Assembly (NCBI RefSeq): GCF_000328475.2
Contig: NC_026498.1
Coordinates: 406,506-470,505, forward strand
Direction: 5' to 3'
From: Mycosarcoma maydis
Lineage: Eukaryota; Basidiomycota; Ustilaginomycetes; Ustilaginales
Length of the DNA: 64,000 nucleotides
Shown here: in pieces, positions 51,946 to 61,730 of the stretch
Layout of the letters: each line of letters opens with the position of its first letter
How positions within the stretch are numbered: position 1 is the first letter of the stretch
Made by a program: the position numbers and the translations under genes
Notes under the pieces: generated by a model
Database searches by the model: none
Told to the model about the DNA's origin: nothing
The model's input: the letters and a program-made list of their open reading frames with translations, nothing else

Positions 51946-54900
51946 CTAACGGCCCTGTTTCATGGCCCAGATCTCGAGCTTGCGCAGCAAACCCTTGAGG
52001 TTCCTGCCGCCCTTGTTCGAGTTGGCCTCGAGCCAGTGGTGCATTGCGTCGAGACACGATTCGAGACTCTCGAGGACGTGGTCGGTGTTGAGCGGCTCGT
52101 GTTGTGCGCTTGGGTTTAGACAGATGTCGAACAGGGTGTTCCAGAGGTGCGACTGCCAGTAGCGTTTCAGGGTGGCAGTGATTGTGTGTTTTTGCGACTG
52201 AGCATCGTGTTTGGTGTGCATATACCGACCGAAGAGCAAGCAGTGCGCTATCGCAGCGATCCCGAACCAGTCAGTCTCGAAGGTGAACGGCTGATGATTG
52301 CGCATCTGGAAGCAGTCCCTCTCGTCGGTTTGCCAGTCAGCGATGAATGTCTGCTCGCTCGCCTTGCCGAACGCACATAGATCGATCGCCCGACCGAAAT
52401 CGATCAGCGTGAGACCCTTGCACGACCAGCCGGCCGAGCCGTCGCGCGAATACACGCCCGACCAGCTACTAGCACGCGAAACGTCGTCGAGTCGAAGCAG
52501 ACAGTTGTCGATCTTCAAATCGCCATGGATAATGCCAGTGCGATGCAGACCTAGCACCACCCTCAGCAGCTCGGTTACGAAGAACATGGCGAGCACCTCC
52601 TCCAGGCCCGCATTGCCACTCGTCCCATCCGCACCAGCTGCAGCAACGCCCGCACTCACCGCGTGGTTGACCACATCCAACAGCGTCCCCTTTTCACCCA
52701 CATCGAGCACCAAAAACGACGCATCCGAATAACAGTACAGTTTGCGCACGCGCACAATCGATCGCTGTACCGATGACGCCAAGCGCAAACGCAGCTCCGA
52801 CAGAATGTGAAACTCCCACCGATTCGCCGGCGTTTCCACTTTGATGGCCAACTGCTTGCGCCGCTCCTCGTCATCCTCGTCATCCTCATCGTCCTCATCG
52901 TCCGACTCGGCGTCAGTCGTCGCTTCCGTCGAGCACAACGTCGCCGCACCGTCGACATCGTAGCCAAGCAACACAGCACCGTACCCTCCTTCGCCGAGCT
53001 TGCCTCGAATTTCAAATGTGTCGCCGCCAATTTTCACTTTGAACGCCGACGAGAGCATCCCTGTGCCGTGGAAGACGGTGCCGCCCATACTCTTGCGCGT
53101 CATCTGATTCGAAGCAAGGTTCGATTTGCACTTTTTTTCAAGCTCCGCGACAAGGCCGTCCGCCGTCTCGGTGGCCAGGCTGACAAAACCCGGCGTGCAC
53201 TCGATCGGTGTCTCGAGGCGTGCCAGAATAGCGTTCAGAACCGTGGCGTCGACCGGCGAGCATGGATTGGGTGGATTGAAATCTCGCACCTCGCCGCGCG
53301 TATTTTGTGGAGCAACCTGGCTTGAGTCCTGCATGACGAGCGAGTCTTCGAATCGTTCATGCAGCTCGCGTCGGTGTGGCGCGTCGTCTGCATCGCCACG
53401 CTCATGTGGAGCGTCGTCGTCTTCTTGGTCATCTTGGCGAGCAGCGCATCGTATCGTCATACCCTTGGTCAGTTCGAATGAGGCTTTGTTGTCAGCGTTC
53501 CACGCAGAGCGGTTCGCGTCCTCGCCCAAAGTAGAGGCGAAGCTGCGTTCGTCGGAAGGCTCCGAGTCATCGACCGAAGCATCCTCGAGTCGGCGAGCAG
53601 ACGCGATACGACCTGCTGTCAGAATGACACCGGAAGCGTTGCCTTCATCATCATCGTCGTCGTCGTCCTTGTCCTCATCGTCTCGATCAGTTGGACGCCA
53701 AGACTTAAGTGCAGGGCCGATCGCAGAGCGTGTCGCGGTGCCAGGGGTGCGTGCATTCGTGTAGCGCGTGAACTCGTAGGTGGCCTCGGTGATCGGAGTG
53801 AGCGGTTGGAATTGCGGTCGGAAGAGGTGCTCATTGCCTTCGTAACCGGCGATTTGGCCGTCGACGAGCTCGCCATTCTCGTCGACTGCAAACTCATTCC
53901 GCTTGTCCTCGTCTTCATCCTCTTCTTCCTCTTCCGTCATTGGCTCAATCCAGCGTCGGCTTGCAGACTGCCGGTTGGAAGGCATCGGTGTGGCCGGCAC
54001 AGGCGCAGCTGCCGAGACAGCATCCTCGGATGGCGAACGCTCCGGTGAGCGAGGTCTAGAGACTTGCTCAGCTTGCTCCTGGGTTGATTTGACTGGAAGC
54101 TGCGATTGTGCCTGTTGGTCTTGGTCTCGATCGTCGTCATCGTCCTCTTCCATGTAGACGGGCTTGGAGCCGAGAGCGGCGAGCGAAGATTTGGACACCA
54201 GTGGCGTACGCATCGGAGTTGCGCCTCCTAGACCAAGTCGTGGTGCTAGTGCGCCAGGCGTGCGCATGGGCGTCGCTTGGACACCAGCGTTCTCGTCTTT
54301 GTGCGCGGTAAACTTGGCGAGGTGGTTGGGTCGTGACAAGGGAGTCGGTGTTGGCGGTACATCGGCAGATGAGCCGAGGCTGACACGCATGTGGCCATGC
54401 CTGGATGCACTCGCCAGAGGTGCAACAAAGTCGTCGTCCTCACTTTCGTCGTCGTCGTCATCATCGTCATCTTCACTGCTGTCTTGGTTCGAGTCGCTGT
54501 CGCCATTGAACATGTTTTCCACTTCGAGCACAGCAGCTTTGGTGACCAGGGTGGGGCTCATCCTGAGCTTGGTGGTGTTGTCACCATCGCGCTTCTTCTT
54601 CTTTTTGGCACCAGGTCGCAAGTTGAGTGCAACTGCGTTGGCGACTGAGTTGTCCGGATCAAAGACGTCTCTTGAGGGGAACATACCGGTAGTTTGATCG
54701 ATATGGACCGTCTGGGTTGGCGTTGGCTCTACTGCGACCGGATCTTCGGGAAGCCAGCGACCGACGAGTTGATCGAGGAACGACCATGGATCTGAGGCAG
54801 TCGTGTGTGGCTCGGCGGCGTCTTGCCATCCTTCTGAGACGGCAGCAAAGCCTCGCCTCCTCGCGATAAGCTCTTCGAGCGTCAGTTCGAACTGCCATCC

Positions 54901-56550
54901 TCGTTGCATGTACACGCGTTTCTGAGCGCTGGACTGAAAGGATGGGTACATCTGGGCAACAGGAGCGGCATGCTTTTCGCGTTTGCCTCCAGCAGCAGCG
55001 ACGGTGGCAGCGGCGTGGGACGTAGATTTGCTGGAAGATGTCGTGAGCTGTGAGGAGCGGGAGACTGTGGTCTTTGTGCGGTGTTTGTCGCTTGTGGAGG
55101 CGATGCTGGAAGCCGACACTTTGCGAGACAAGTGTGACTCGGTAGCGGCAGTGGTTGGTTGCAGGCTGACTGGATCAGGAATGAGCTTGGTGTCCTTGCC
55201 CCAGTACGCGAAAGGATTGCTTCGAAGGAGGTCAGTCTCACTTGACTGAGACTTGCGGCCAAGCCCAGTGGCGCCAGCAGCCAACTTGGCAGAATGGTCT
55301 TTTGGGCTAAGGACACCTGCAGGTTTTGGGGTGGCGGGCACCTCGTTGGTGTTGTCAGCGTCGTCGTCATCATTGTCATCATCGGAATCTCGGAAAACAG
55401 CTAAACCGGAACCTGGCTTCTTTGAGACACCACCTGAAGCACCAATCTTGAAGTTGGTATTGGCAGCCATGCGGTCGGCCTGGAGATTCTCCTGATTGCG
55501 GGAGGCAACGGTGCCAATGTCCTCCCAGCCTTTTGTGCTTGCGGCTTGAGGCTTGGATCGAGTGCTGTGTTGGTCATCTTGATCGTGAAAGACGTTGAGC
55601 TTGCGTCCGTTGTTGAGAGAAGGAGTGGGTGTAGTGGAACCGATGGCGCCGATGCTGGCACCAGCGCCTCGCAAGACGTTGGCCGAGTGGCTACGTGCAG
55701 GGCCAGTGGAGAGCTGCTTTTGGCCAAGCATGCTTCGACCGGCTGTGAGCATGGCAGCTTTGAGAGCATCTGCATAGGTGGTGATAATGGCCGAAGTGGA
55801 CGAGGCGCTGGACTCGGCGAGGGCCTGTTGGGAGAGTAGTAGACGCGTCTTGTACTCTTCGTATCGACGTTTGATACGATCGATGGGGTTGGCTCTGCGG
55901 GCTATGCCAAGCTTGTACATGGCGTCGGCATCGTCGTACATCCTCTGTCCCTCGAGGACGACTGCAAGCTCTTCGTAGAGGCTGGCGAGCTTTGTGCCGA
56001 TCTCGTTTGCGAGCAAAAAGTTGTATACGTCGCGCGCACATTCGACGTTCCTGGCATAGAGGATCCATAGACGGAGGTAGCGCGGGTCGTTTGTGTACTG
56101 CTCTGCGTCTCGGAAGTGACGAGTGGCACGCTCGAGGAGAGGGATGAGACCCGAGTCGTGGGTCTGACCGGATGGATAGTTGTCAATGCACCACTTTACG
56201 TATCTGGTCCACGCTTCCAACGGATCGTCCGAGTCGGCATTGTCGAGCGACGAGACGATTTGCTCGTGCTCGGCACGCTGCTGGGCGAGCAAAGCCTGTC
56301 GCTGCTTGTGCTGCATGTTGAGCGTGTTGGAGAGGGCGTGTGCAGACCTACCCTTGGCGAGCGGTTGTACATTTTCCTTTTGAGACTCGATCTTGTTGAA
56401 GTCGATGATCGGAGTGGAAGAGGTCTGCTCGATCTTGGAGCCGCCTGGTGTGCGAAGAGGTGTTTTGTGAGGCGTTGTGCCAAAGGCGTAGCTGTTGTGA
56501 GATGGTGTTGTGGGAGCCTTGCGAGGCGTGACAGCGGGCGGGCCCATCAT
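51946..56550 (-). CDS. BUB1: MadBub-type spindle checkpoint kinase (KEN box plus Bub1 kinase)
   Basis: 1534 residues from the ATG at 56550. A KEN box (SQKENVQPL) lies at 58-60. The Mad3/Bub1 TPR-like domain spans about 90-240 (DPLEAWTRYVKWCIDNYPSG, YTNDPRYLRLWILYA, VYNFLLANEIGTKLASLYEE). A long disordered, acidic middle contains LTPITEATYEFTRYTNA. The C-terminal kinase (about 1170-1534) has GKLGEGGYGAVLLG, LAIKVE, IIHGDLKIDNCLL (HGD, as in Bub1) and LIDFGRAIDL. An acidic insert (SDDEDDEDDEDDEERR) sits between the Gly loop and the catalytic Lys. The protein works at kinetochores and in the mitotic checkpoint complex. Having both KEN and kinase fits an unduplicated MadBub. Confidence 0.93.
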   Translation of the reverse strand: MMGPPAVTPRKAPTTPSHNSYAFGTTPHKTPLRTPGGSKIEQTSSTPIIDFNKIESQKENVQPLAKGRSAHALSNTLNMQHKQRQALLAQQRAEHEQIVSSLDNADSDDPLEAWTRYVKWCIDNYPSGQTHDSGLIPLLERATRHFRDAEQYTNDPRYLRLWILYARNVECARDVYNFLLANEIGTKLASLYEELAVVLEGQRMYDDADAMYKLGIARRANPIDRIKRRYEEYKTRLLLSQQALAESSASSTSAIITTYADALKAAMLTAGRSMLGQKQLSTGPARSHSANVLRGAGASIGAIGSTTPTPSLNNGRKLNVFHDQDDQHSTRSKPQAASTKGWEDIGTVASRNQENLQADRMAANTNFKIGASGGVSKKPGSGLAVFRDSDDDNDDDDADNTNEVPATPKPAGVLSPKDHSAKLAAGATGLGRKSQSSETDLLRSNPFAYWGKDTKLIPDPVSLQPTTAATESHLSRKVSASSIASTSDKHRTKTTVSRSSQLTTSSSKSTSHAAATVAAAGGKREKHAAPVAQMYPSFQSSAQKRVYMQRGWQFELTLEELIARRRGFAAVSEGWQDAAEPHTTASDPWSFLDQLVGRWLPEDPVAVEPTPTQTVHIDQTTGMFPSRDVFDPDNSVANAVALNLRPGAKKKKKRDGDNTTKLRMSPTLVTKAAVLEVENMFNGDSDSNQDSSEDDDDDDDDESEDDDFVAPLASASRHGHMRVSLGSSADVPPTPTPLSRPNHLAKFTAHKDENAGVQATPMRTPGALAPRLGLGGATPMRTPLVSKSSLAALGSKPVYMEEDDDDDRDQDQQAQSQLPVKSTQEQAEQVSRPRSPERSPSEDAVSAAAPVPATPMPSNRQSASRRWIEPMTEEEEEDEDEDKRNEFAVDENGELVDGQIAGYEGNEHLFRPQFQPLTPITEATYEFTRYTNARTPGTATRSAIGPALKSWRPTDRDDEDKDDDDDDDEGNASGVILTAGRIASARRLEDASVDDSEPSDERSFASTLGEDANRSAWNADNKASFELTKGMTIRCAARQDDQEDDDAPHERGDADDAPHRRELHERFEDSLVMQDSSQVAPQNTRGEVRDFNPPNPCSPVDATVLNAILARLETPIECTPGFVSLATETADGLVAELEKKCKSNLASNQMTRKSMGGTVFHGTGMLSSAFKVKIGGDTFEIRGKLGEGGYGAVLLGYDVDGAATLCSTEATTDAESDDEDDEDDEDDEERRKQLAIKVETPANRWEFHILSELRLRLASSVQRSIVRVRKLYCYSDASFLVLDVGEKGTLLDVVNHAVSAGVAAAGADGTSGNAGLEEVLAMFFVTELLRVVLGLHRTGIIHGDLKIDNCLLRLDDVSRASSWSGVYSRDGSAGWSCKGLTLIDFGRAIDLCAFGKASEQTFIADWQTDERDCFQMRNHQPFTFETDWFGIAAIAHCLLFGRYMHTKHDAQSQKHTITATLKRYWQSHLWNTLFDICLNPSAQHEPLNTDHVLESLESCLDAMHHWLEANSNKGGRNLKGLLRKLEIWAMKQGR

Positions 56551-57285
56551 GATGACGCGCGCGCGGTGAAACGGTACAAGTTGGAGTGAATCGAGACTGT
56601 TGGTGTCAGACGATGCGCGTGGGACATGAGCCTAAGTGACCGTGTTGTGGAAGCCAAGAGACGAGCATCGTATCAACGCCGAGCCATGGCGAACCACTTG
56701 AAGAGCCAACGCAACACCAACCACGAAACGATTGACGTCGCTGTTTCCAACGCATTCGTCATTCGTCATTCATCACCGTGCTGAGCTGCTGTCGTACTTC
56801 GCCACGCACAGATTCGAATTGAATTTCACGATTCACGACTCGAGACTCGTGACTCACGACTGTTTGTTTCCTGTTTGTTCGTGGTTCTGATTTTCACGTT
56901 CGTGGGTTGGTTCAGCTCCGCGTTCTCGTGTCTGTCACGTGCCCTTCTTTCCTCCACAAGCGGCATTTGTGTGATTCGTGGATTGTGTTTTGTGATTTGT
57001 GATTTGTGATTTGTGATTTGTGATTTCGTCCAACGCACACCACACCGCTCAACGCGACATGAGATTCGTGATTGTGATTGACCGTTGTGTGCCGTGTGCC
57101 GTGTACCGCGTACCCCAAGTGACAACTGGAGCAGCAAATCGTGAATCCCAACGCCTCGAACCACCAGCCAAACAGTTTCGCCAAATCTTCGCCAAATCTT
57201 CAACGCTGCTGGGAACATCGTGTTCGGTACCGTAAGCATTGCTTCTCCACAACGAGCGCGTCGACCAGCACATTCGTGATTGTGC
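56551..57285. promoter_or_regulatory. Divergent region between BUB1 and the AP endonuclease gene
   Basis: Motif-rich intergenic DNA with GTGATTC-type copies at 56825-56860 and 57063-57079 and a five-copy GTGATTT array at 56992-57026. No gene was seen. Confidence 0.55.
56992..57026. repeat. (GTGATTT)5 heptamer array
   Basis: Five perfect copies of GTGATTT, one base different from the GTGATTC motif dispersed in the window. Confidence 0.95.
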
Positions 57286-58712
57286 ATGTTGCATCAACTC
57301 GTTCGGTTTCCTGGCATATTGACGACGAGGCTGCTTGGCGTACGCTCGACCGCCGTGCTTTCACCTACCACCCTGGTTTGCAGCGCTTTCTCTACGGTGC
57401 ATACAGCGTCTCGAACCAGCACATCCATCATGGCGCCCACAGCCCCGACGAGAACATCAGCGAGGCGTGCCTCGAGTCGTACGACCACCGATACTCGAGC
57501 CGCATCGCCTGGCGCATCGTCGATCCAGCCCAAACGCAAAGCCGTGCATCCTGTCTTGTCCGAACAAGCCGACGCAACGCAGATCGATTCCACCAGTACT
57601 GATGCTACAAGCCATGCACAAACCTTGACGCTCGCCAAAAAGCCACGCAAAAAGTCAGCGTCTGACTCAGATTCAGCCAGCGCTCCCAAGTCCCAAGACA
57701 CAACTGCTGATCCGAGCTTGCCCAAGAACACACAAATGCCGGCTACCCTCTCGTTTGCTCGTCCAAGAGCGCCGGGTAGCCTTCGGATCACAGCGTGGAA
57801 CATCACCAGTCTCAAATCCAGCGAGCCCAAGGGCATGTTGCGCTATCTGGAAGCAGAGGATGCCGACATTGCAGTTCTCTCCGAGACAAAGGTCAACGAC
57901 GTACCCATGCATCCTGCTCTCACCAAAATATACAAGCATCAATACTGGGCTATCGGTAAGCAGAAGGGTTATGCCGGGCTTGCCATCCTCTCCAAGATCC
58001 AACCCATCAAGGCCATCTATGGCCTACCCAGTCTCAAGGATCAAGATACCAAGGGCCGCATCGGTAGGTCAATTCTATGCACAACTCTGTTCGCCGCTGC
58101 AAGTTCTTCGCTCACTCTTTCTCACTCTTTCTTGCTTGTCTTGTCCATCTCAGTCACACTGGAATTTGAAAATAGCTTCTTAGTCGGAACGTACGCTGTC
58201 AATGCAGGCNNNNNNNNNNNNNNNNNNNNNNNNNNNNNNNNNNNNNNNNNNNNNNNNNNNNNNNNNNNNNNNNNNNNNNNNNNNNNNNNNNNNNNNNNNN
58301 NNNNNNNNNTCTAGCAGAGCTAGATGCTCAAAAACCGATCATCTGGTGCGGCGACCTCAACGTTGTTCAGGACGAACGGGACTTGGCCGCTGCCTCCAAG
58401 AAGTGGAACAAGAGTCCCGGCTACACAGCGATCGAGTGCGACGCGCACCGTCAACTCCTACAGGGAACCGCCACTCCGACATCAAAGCCGCTTGTCGATG
58501 TCTGGAGGCAGCAGCACCCAGATGCCATTGGTCACTACACCTTCTATGGCTGGCGGGGCTTTTGCCGATCCAAAGGCATCGGCTGGCGACTCGATTCTTT
58601 CATTCTTTCCGAACGCATCGCACCCAAGGCTCTCGAGTGTGAGATCAGACACGAATGCTACGGTGCCAGTGACCATGTTCCGATCTACTGTGATATTCAA
58701 GGTCCCCTTTAG
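57286..58712 (+). CDS. Exonuclease III-family AP endonuclease, two exons, interrupted by N gap
   Basis: Exon 1 is 57286-58063; a 90-nt intron (GTAGGT...CATCTCAG, 58064-58153) follows; exon 2 runs from 58154 through the gap (58210-58309) to TAG at 58712. Motifs are ITAWNITSLKS, DIAVLSETKVND (catalytic Glu), YAGLAILSK, FLVGTYAVNAG, then after the gap IIWCGDLNVVQDERD, GWRLDSFILSERI and SDHVPIY. The enzyme nicks DNA 5' of abasic sites in base excision repair. The ATG at 57286 adds an Arg-rich, acid-free N-terminus (MLHQLVRFPGILTTRLLGVR) that looks mitochondrial; the ATG at 57430 (MAPTAPTRTSARR) would give a nuclear form. Frames before and after the gap differ, so the gap is not its true length. 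Confidence 0.9.
58210..58309. other. Assembly gap of exactly 100 N
   Basis: This placeholder gap lies inside exon 2 of the AP endonuclease gene. Comparison with the family spacing between VNAG and the GDLN motif suggests only about 60-70 coding bases are missing. Confidence 0.95.
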
Positions 58713-59550
58713 AACATCGTCTCGCAGTCTAAAATCCCGTGTGCTGTGCTGACTGATGCCGCCAAGTTGCCACCGAGCCTGAACAAGATTCAATGCAATG
58801 GGCCGTCCTTGCGTCTTGTGCTGTCGTTGCTCTTCTGTGAGCAGTTGCCGATATCGGGAGTTGACCTCATCTGATTCGCTCGCTCTCCAAGCCTTGTACG
58901 AATCCAGCTCACTGCTCCATCCTGTGAGCCTCACAAGTCCACTCACTCGCTTAATCACGCCTGCATCGCGCTCCAAGCCCCCCCTGGATCTTAGGAGATC
59001 ATTTTCGCCTACTATCTCTGCAACTGTCAAGGGCTCTGTACCTTTGCCAGGATCGCCATCAATCGAGAAGGAAAGGCTGGCTTGGTTGCAGCTGCTGAGC
59101 ACAGGCACGAGACATGCGTGTAACCACCAGTGTAGTACATGCTGCCACCTACAAACACAAAGTAGTCAATGTAGCGTCTCATCAAGTGAATAAGCTCTTG
59201 CTTGACAGAGCCAGGCACTGAGGCACTTTGATCAATTCGTGTGCAAGCTTTGCACCACATTCACGATTCGTGATTCGTGATTCGCGATTCGCGTTGACCA
59301 TGGGCCAGGTTTTGTTATGTCACATTGGTCAGCTGTAACACGATGGAAAAACAAATTGCTCAGGTCACGTGCTGCACACATTTGCCAGATTCGTTCCAAG
59401 TTATTCACGATTCGTGATTCGTGATTGCTTCGAGTTCTTCCCGACTTTGTCAGAGTGACTTTGGATTCGTGGATATGGTCACAGCTTTTACACTGTCCTT
59501 CCAAACGACCATCAAAACAGCACTCCTTTACGACATTTTACCGAACGAGA
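58713..59550. other. Intergenic region with a possible minus-strand gene fragment
   Basis: On the minus strand, frames at about 58720-59108 (EPLTVAEIVGENDLLRSRGG, LDSYKAWRASESDEVNSRYR) and 59027-59260 (SVKQELIHLMRRYIDYFVFV) have protein-like composition, but I could not join them by a convincing intron and recognise no family. GTGATTC clusters lie at 59261-59291 and 59405-59427. Confidence 0.35.
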
Positions 59551-60603
59551 ATGACTTGGACTTGCAGAGTCAATGCTCGATCTCTGGCGCGAGGCTTTGC
59601 TTCGAGTGCAAGGACGCTAGCCGAGCCGGCAATAACCGGAAGCTCACCAACTCCATCATCGCGTCCTCGATCAAACCACCAGTCGCAGCGTTCCACCCAG
59701 TCCAACGGTGGCACGGCTTCAGACCGTATTCGTGCTGGCCAACGTGACCGTAGCCTCTCACAGCAAGGCGGCCACACGGGCAACAGTAACAAGAACAACA
59801 ACAGTCGCAGCAGCAACCGCAGCAGCAACAACAACAACAATAGGAATGCGGGCGGAGATCGACGCCACAAGCGACTGCCCTCGGTCTTTGATGCGGCTTC
59901 TGCAACTGCTCAAGCTCGCGCCAGTAGGCCTGCCAATCAAAAGAGCCTGATGCACGCCTCGCCAAAAAAGATGCCGGCTCCTCTACCGAAGACCGATTGG
60001 AACAGCCCGCTTTTCTCTAGACCTGGCTTTGAGCGATTGCTTGCGTCCGCCCCACGTCCTTCTTCGGTCTTTGTGCCCAATCTTGCGGCTGCCGCATCAT
60101 CTGCACCGGCATCGGCACCGGCAGCGGGAGGCAAGGGTAAGGGGAAAGGTGCTGCAGCTCCTGTCAAGGGCGCCAACACCAAACTCAACCTTCCCGGGAT
60201 CAAGTCTGCGAACAACGCGCTCAAGCTGCACATTCTACCTGGCGGACGCATGGTGCTCGGCCCGCTCAACGAGCCTACCGGCGTAGCAGCTGGTATGCTG
60301 TCTCAGAGTCGCGTAGCGCTTGAGCGATCGTCGGATGTCAAGGCCACTGATGACAAGTCGCTGGCAGAAGAGCTCAAGGCGGCCAGGATCGCGCTTCAGA
60401 ACGAGCAGATAGGAGGCTCGTACGAGCGATTCGAGCCACACGCTATTCTCAAGTCGATCGGCATTCAGCCGAATGCTCCGCTCGTATCGGCCGACAGCAA
60501 CCCACTTGTGGCTGCCGTGCAAGCGCTCGCACTCAATGCCGATCTCGCTCCTCAAGCCAAACGCTTCGTCGCCAAAACCATCGCAGATCGAATTAGCTGC
60601 TGA
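59551..60603 (+). CDS. Unknown protein with mitochondrial-type N-terminus
   Basis: 350 residues from the ATG at 59551. The first ~25 residues (MTWTCRVNARSLARGFASSA) are Arg-rich with no acidic residues, a probable mitochondrial presequence with an RGFASSA-type cleavage region. A Ser/Asn/Arg-rich low-complexity stretch (about 30-110, with several Asn runs) follows. The C-terminal half has PLFSRPGFERLLASAPRPSS, a Gly-Lys-Ala linker, NALKLHILPGGRMVLGPLNE, and EPHAILKSIGIQPNAPLVSA. I do not recognise the family; a mitochondrial translation or mRNA factor would fit the composition but is not shown. It converges on the GT17 gene. Confidence 0.75.
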   Translation: MTWTCRVNARSLARGFASSARTLAEPAITGSSPTPSSRPRSNHQSQRSTQSNGGTASDRIRAGQRDRSLSQQGGHTGNSNKNNNSRSSNRSSNNNNNRNAGGDRRHKRLPSVFDAASATAQARASRPANQKSLMHASPKKMPAPLPKTDWNSPLFSRPGFERLLASAPRPSSVFVPNLAAAASSAPASAPAAGGKGKGKGAAAPVKGANTKLNLPGIKSANNALKLHILPGGRMVLGPLNEPTGVAAGMLSQSRVALERSSDVKATDDKSLAEELKAARIALQNEQIGGSYERFEPHAILKSIGIQPNAPLVSADSNPLVAAVQALALNADLAPQAKRFVAKTIADRISC

Positions 60604-60847
60604 ATCATGCGCAATGTATCCGCATCTTGATCAATGTGTCGACACCTTTCTCAGACGTTGGAAACTCTCGCAAATGCCAGCATAAGCAGACCAGTAGGTG
60701 TCGATTCGTCTTTGTGCCAGTGTTGTTCGAGTGGGCTCGATCGAAGTGTGACAGGCAATCTGCTCGATGAAGAAGAGAAAAAGGATGCAAAGGCGAAACG
60801 TAAAGTACATGTGATTCAAGCCGACTGCTGCTAGCCGCTTGGCGCTG

Positions 60848-61730
60848 TCATTTGAGAGCCGAAGACAAGTCCCTGGCTTTGCATCCGCCCGGCAGCAGGA
60901 ACTCAAACTGTTTCTGATGGTCGATCAGTCCCCTGGGCAAATTGGCAGTGCTGTTGCTCTTGACCTCTCCGTTCCAGCGGTACAGCAGCTCGCTCCACGT
61001 GTAGGCTTCCGGCAGCATGTCAAACAGATCCGTGCCTTGACAGATCTTGTCCAGGATGGCTTTTGGCTGCAAAAGTTGACGCCAATGCCGATTGCCAAAC
61101 AGACGGTCGCTGTGACTGTAGGATTGCATCTTGAACTGATAGTCCGAGATACGGTTGAAGCAAGATGAGCAATGCCAGCCAGCGTCGAGCAGGATGCGCT
61201 CGCTGCTCTTGCCGTGGTTGTAGCCAGTGTTTGTAGATGACCAGGCGTGTACCTGTGTTCTCCACGATTTGGCCGTCGTCTGGAATTCAAACGAGTAGAC
61301 GTACGACTTGAGCGACAAATGCAACGGCAGCGGGGCCTGGCAGGACGAGAGCAACTGTACAGCACCGAGCGAGGGCAGTTCGTCAACGTCAGACATAATG
61401 ATCAAGCTGTTTTCTGGTGGCTGGACGTGAGTTCGTAGCACGTCTGTGACATGTCGTCGTTGCTCGCCTTTCATCGCAAGGGTCCTTTCACAGCAAGCAG
61501 CGCTCTGCCAGTGATGGTAAAATAGCGAATCTGTCATGATACTTTGCGTATCTACTNNNNNNNNNNNNNNNNNNNNNNNNNNNNNNNNNNNNNNNNNNNN
61601 NNNNNNNNNNNNNNNNNNNNNNNNNNNNNNNNNNNNNNNNNNNNNNNNNNNNNNNNAAGAGAAAGACAACGGTCAAGACGAAGCACGCCAAGCTGAAGAG
61701 CAAATATCTGCGACGCAGTGGATTGGACAT
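60848..61730 (-). CDS. GT17-family glycosyltransferase (MGAT3-like), interrupted by N gap
   Basis: The ATG at 61730 begins a type II signal anchor (MSNPLRRRYLLFSLACFVLT). The gap 61557-61656 hides the following part. The C-terminal portion (about 235 residues) has SLIIMSDVDELPSLGAVQLL with a DxD motif, LHLSLKSYVYSFEFQ, DAGWHCSSCFNRISDYQFKM and the end PGGCKARD. This matches GT17, the family of beta-1,4-mannosyl-glycoprotein GlcNAc-transferase, but fungal members have unknown acceptors. A Golgi location is inferred. Frames before and after the gap differ, so the gap length is a placeholder. Confidence 0.85.
61557..61656. other. Assembly gap of exactly 100 N
   Basis: This gap lies within the GT17 gene, between the signal anchor and the DxD region. 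The reading frame changes across it, so its true size is unknown. Confidence 0.95.
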
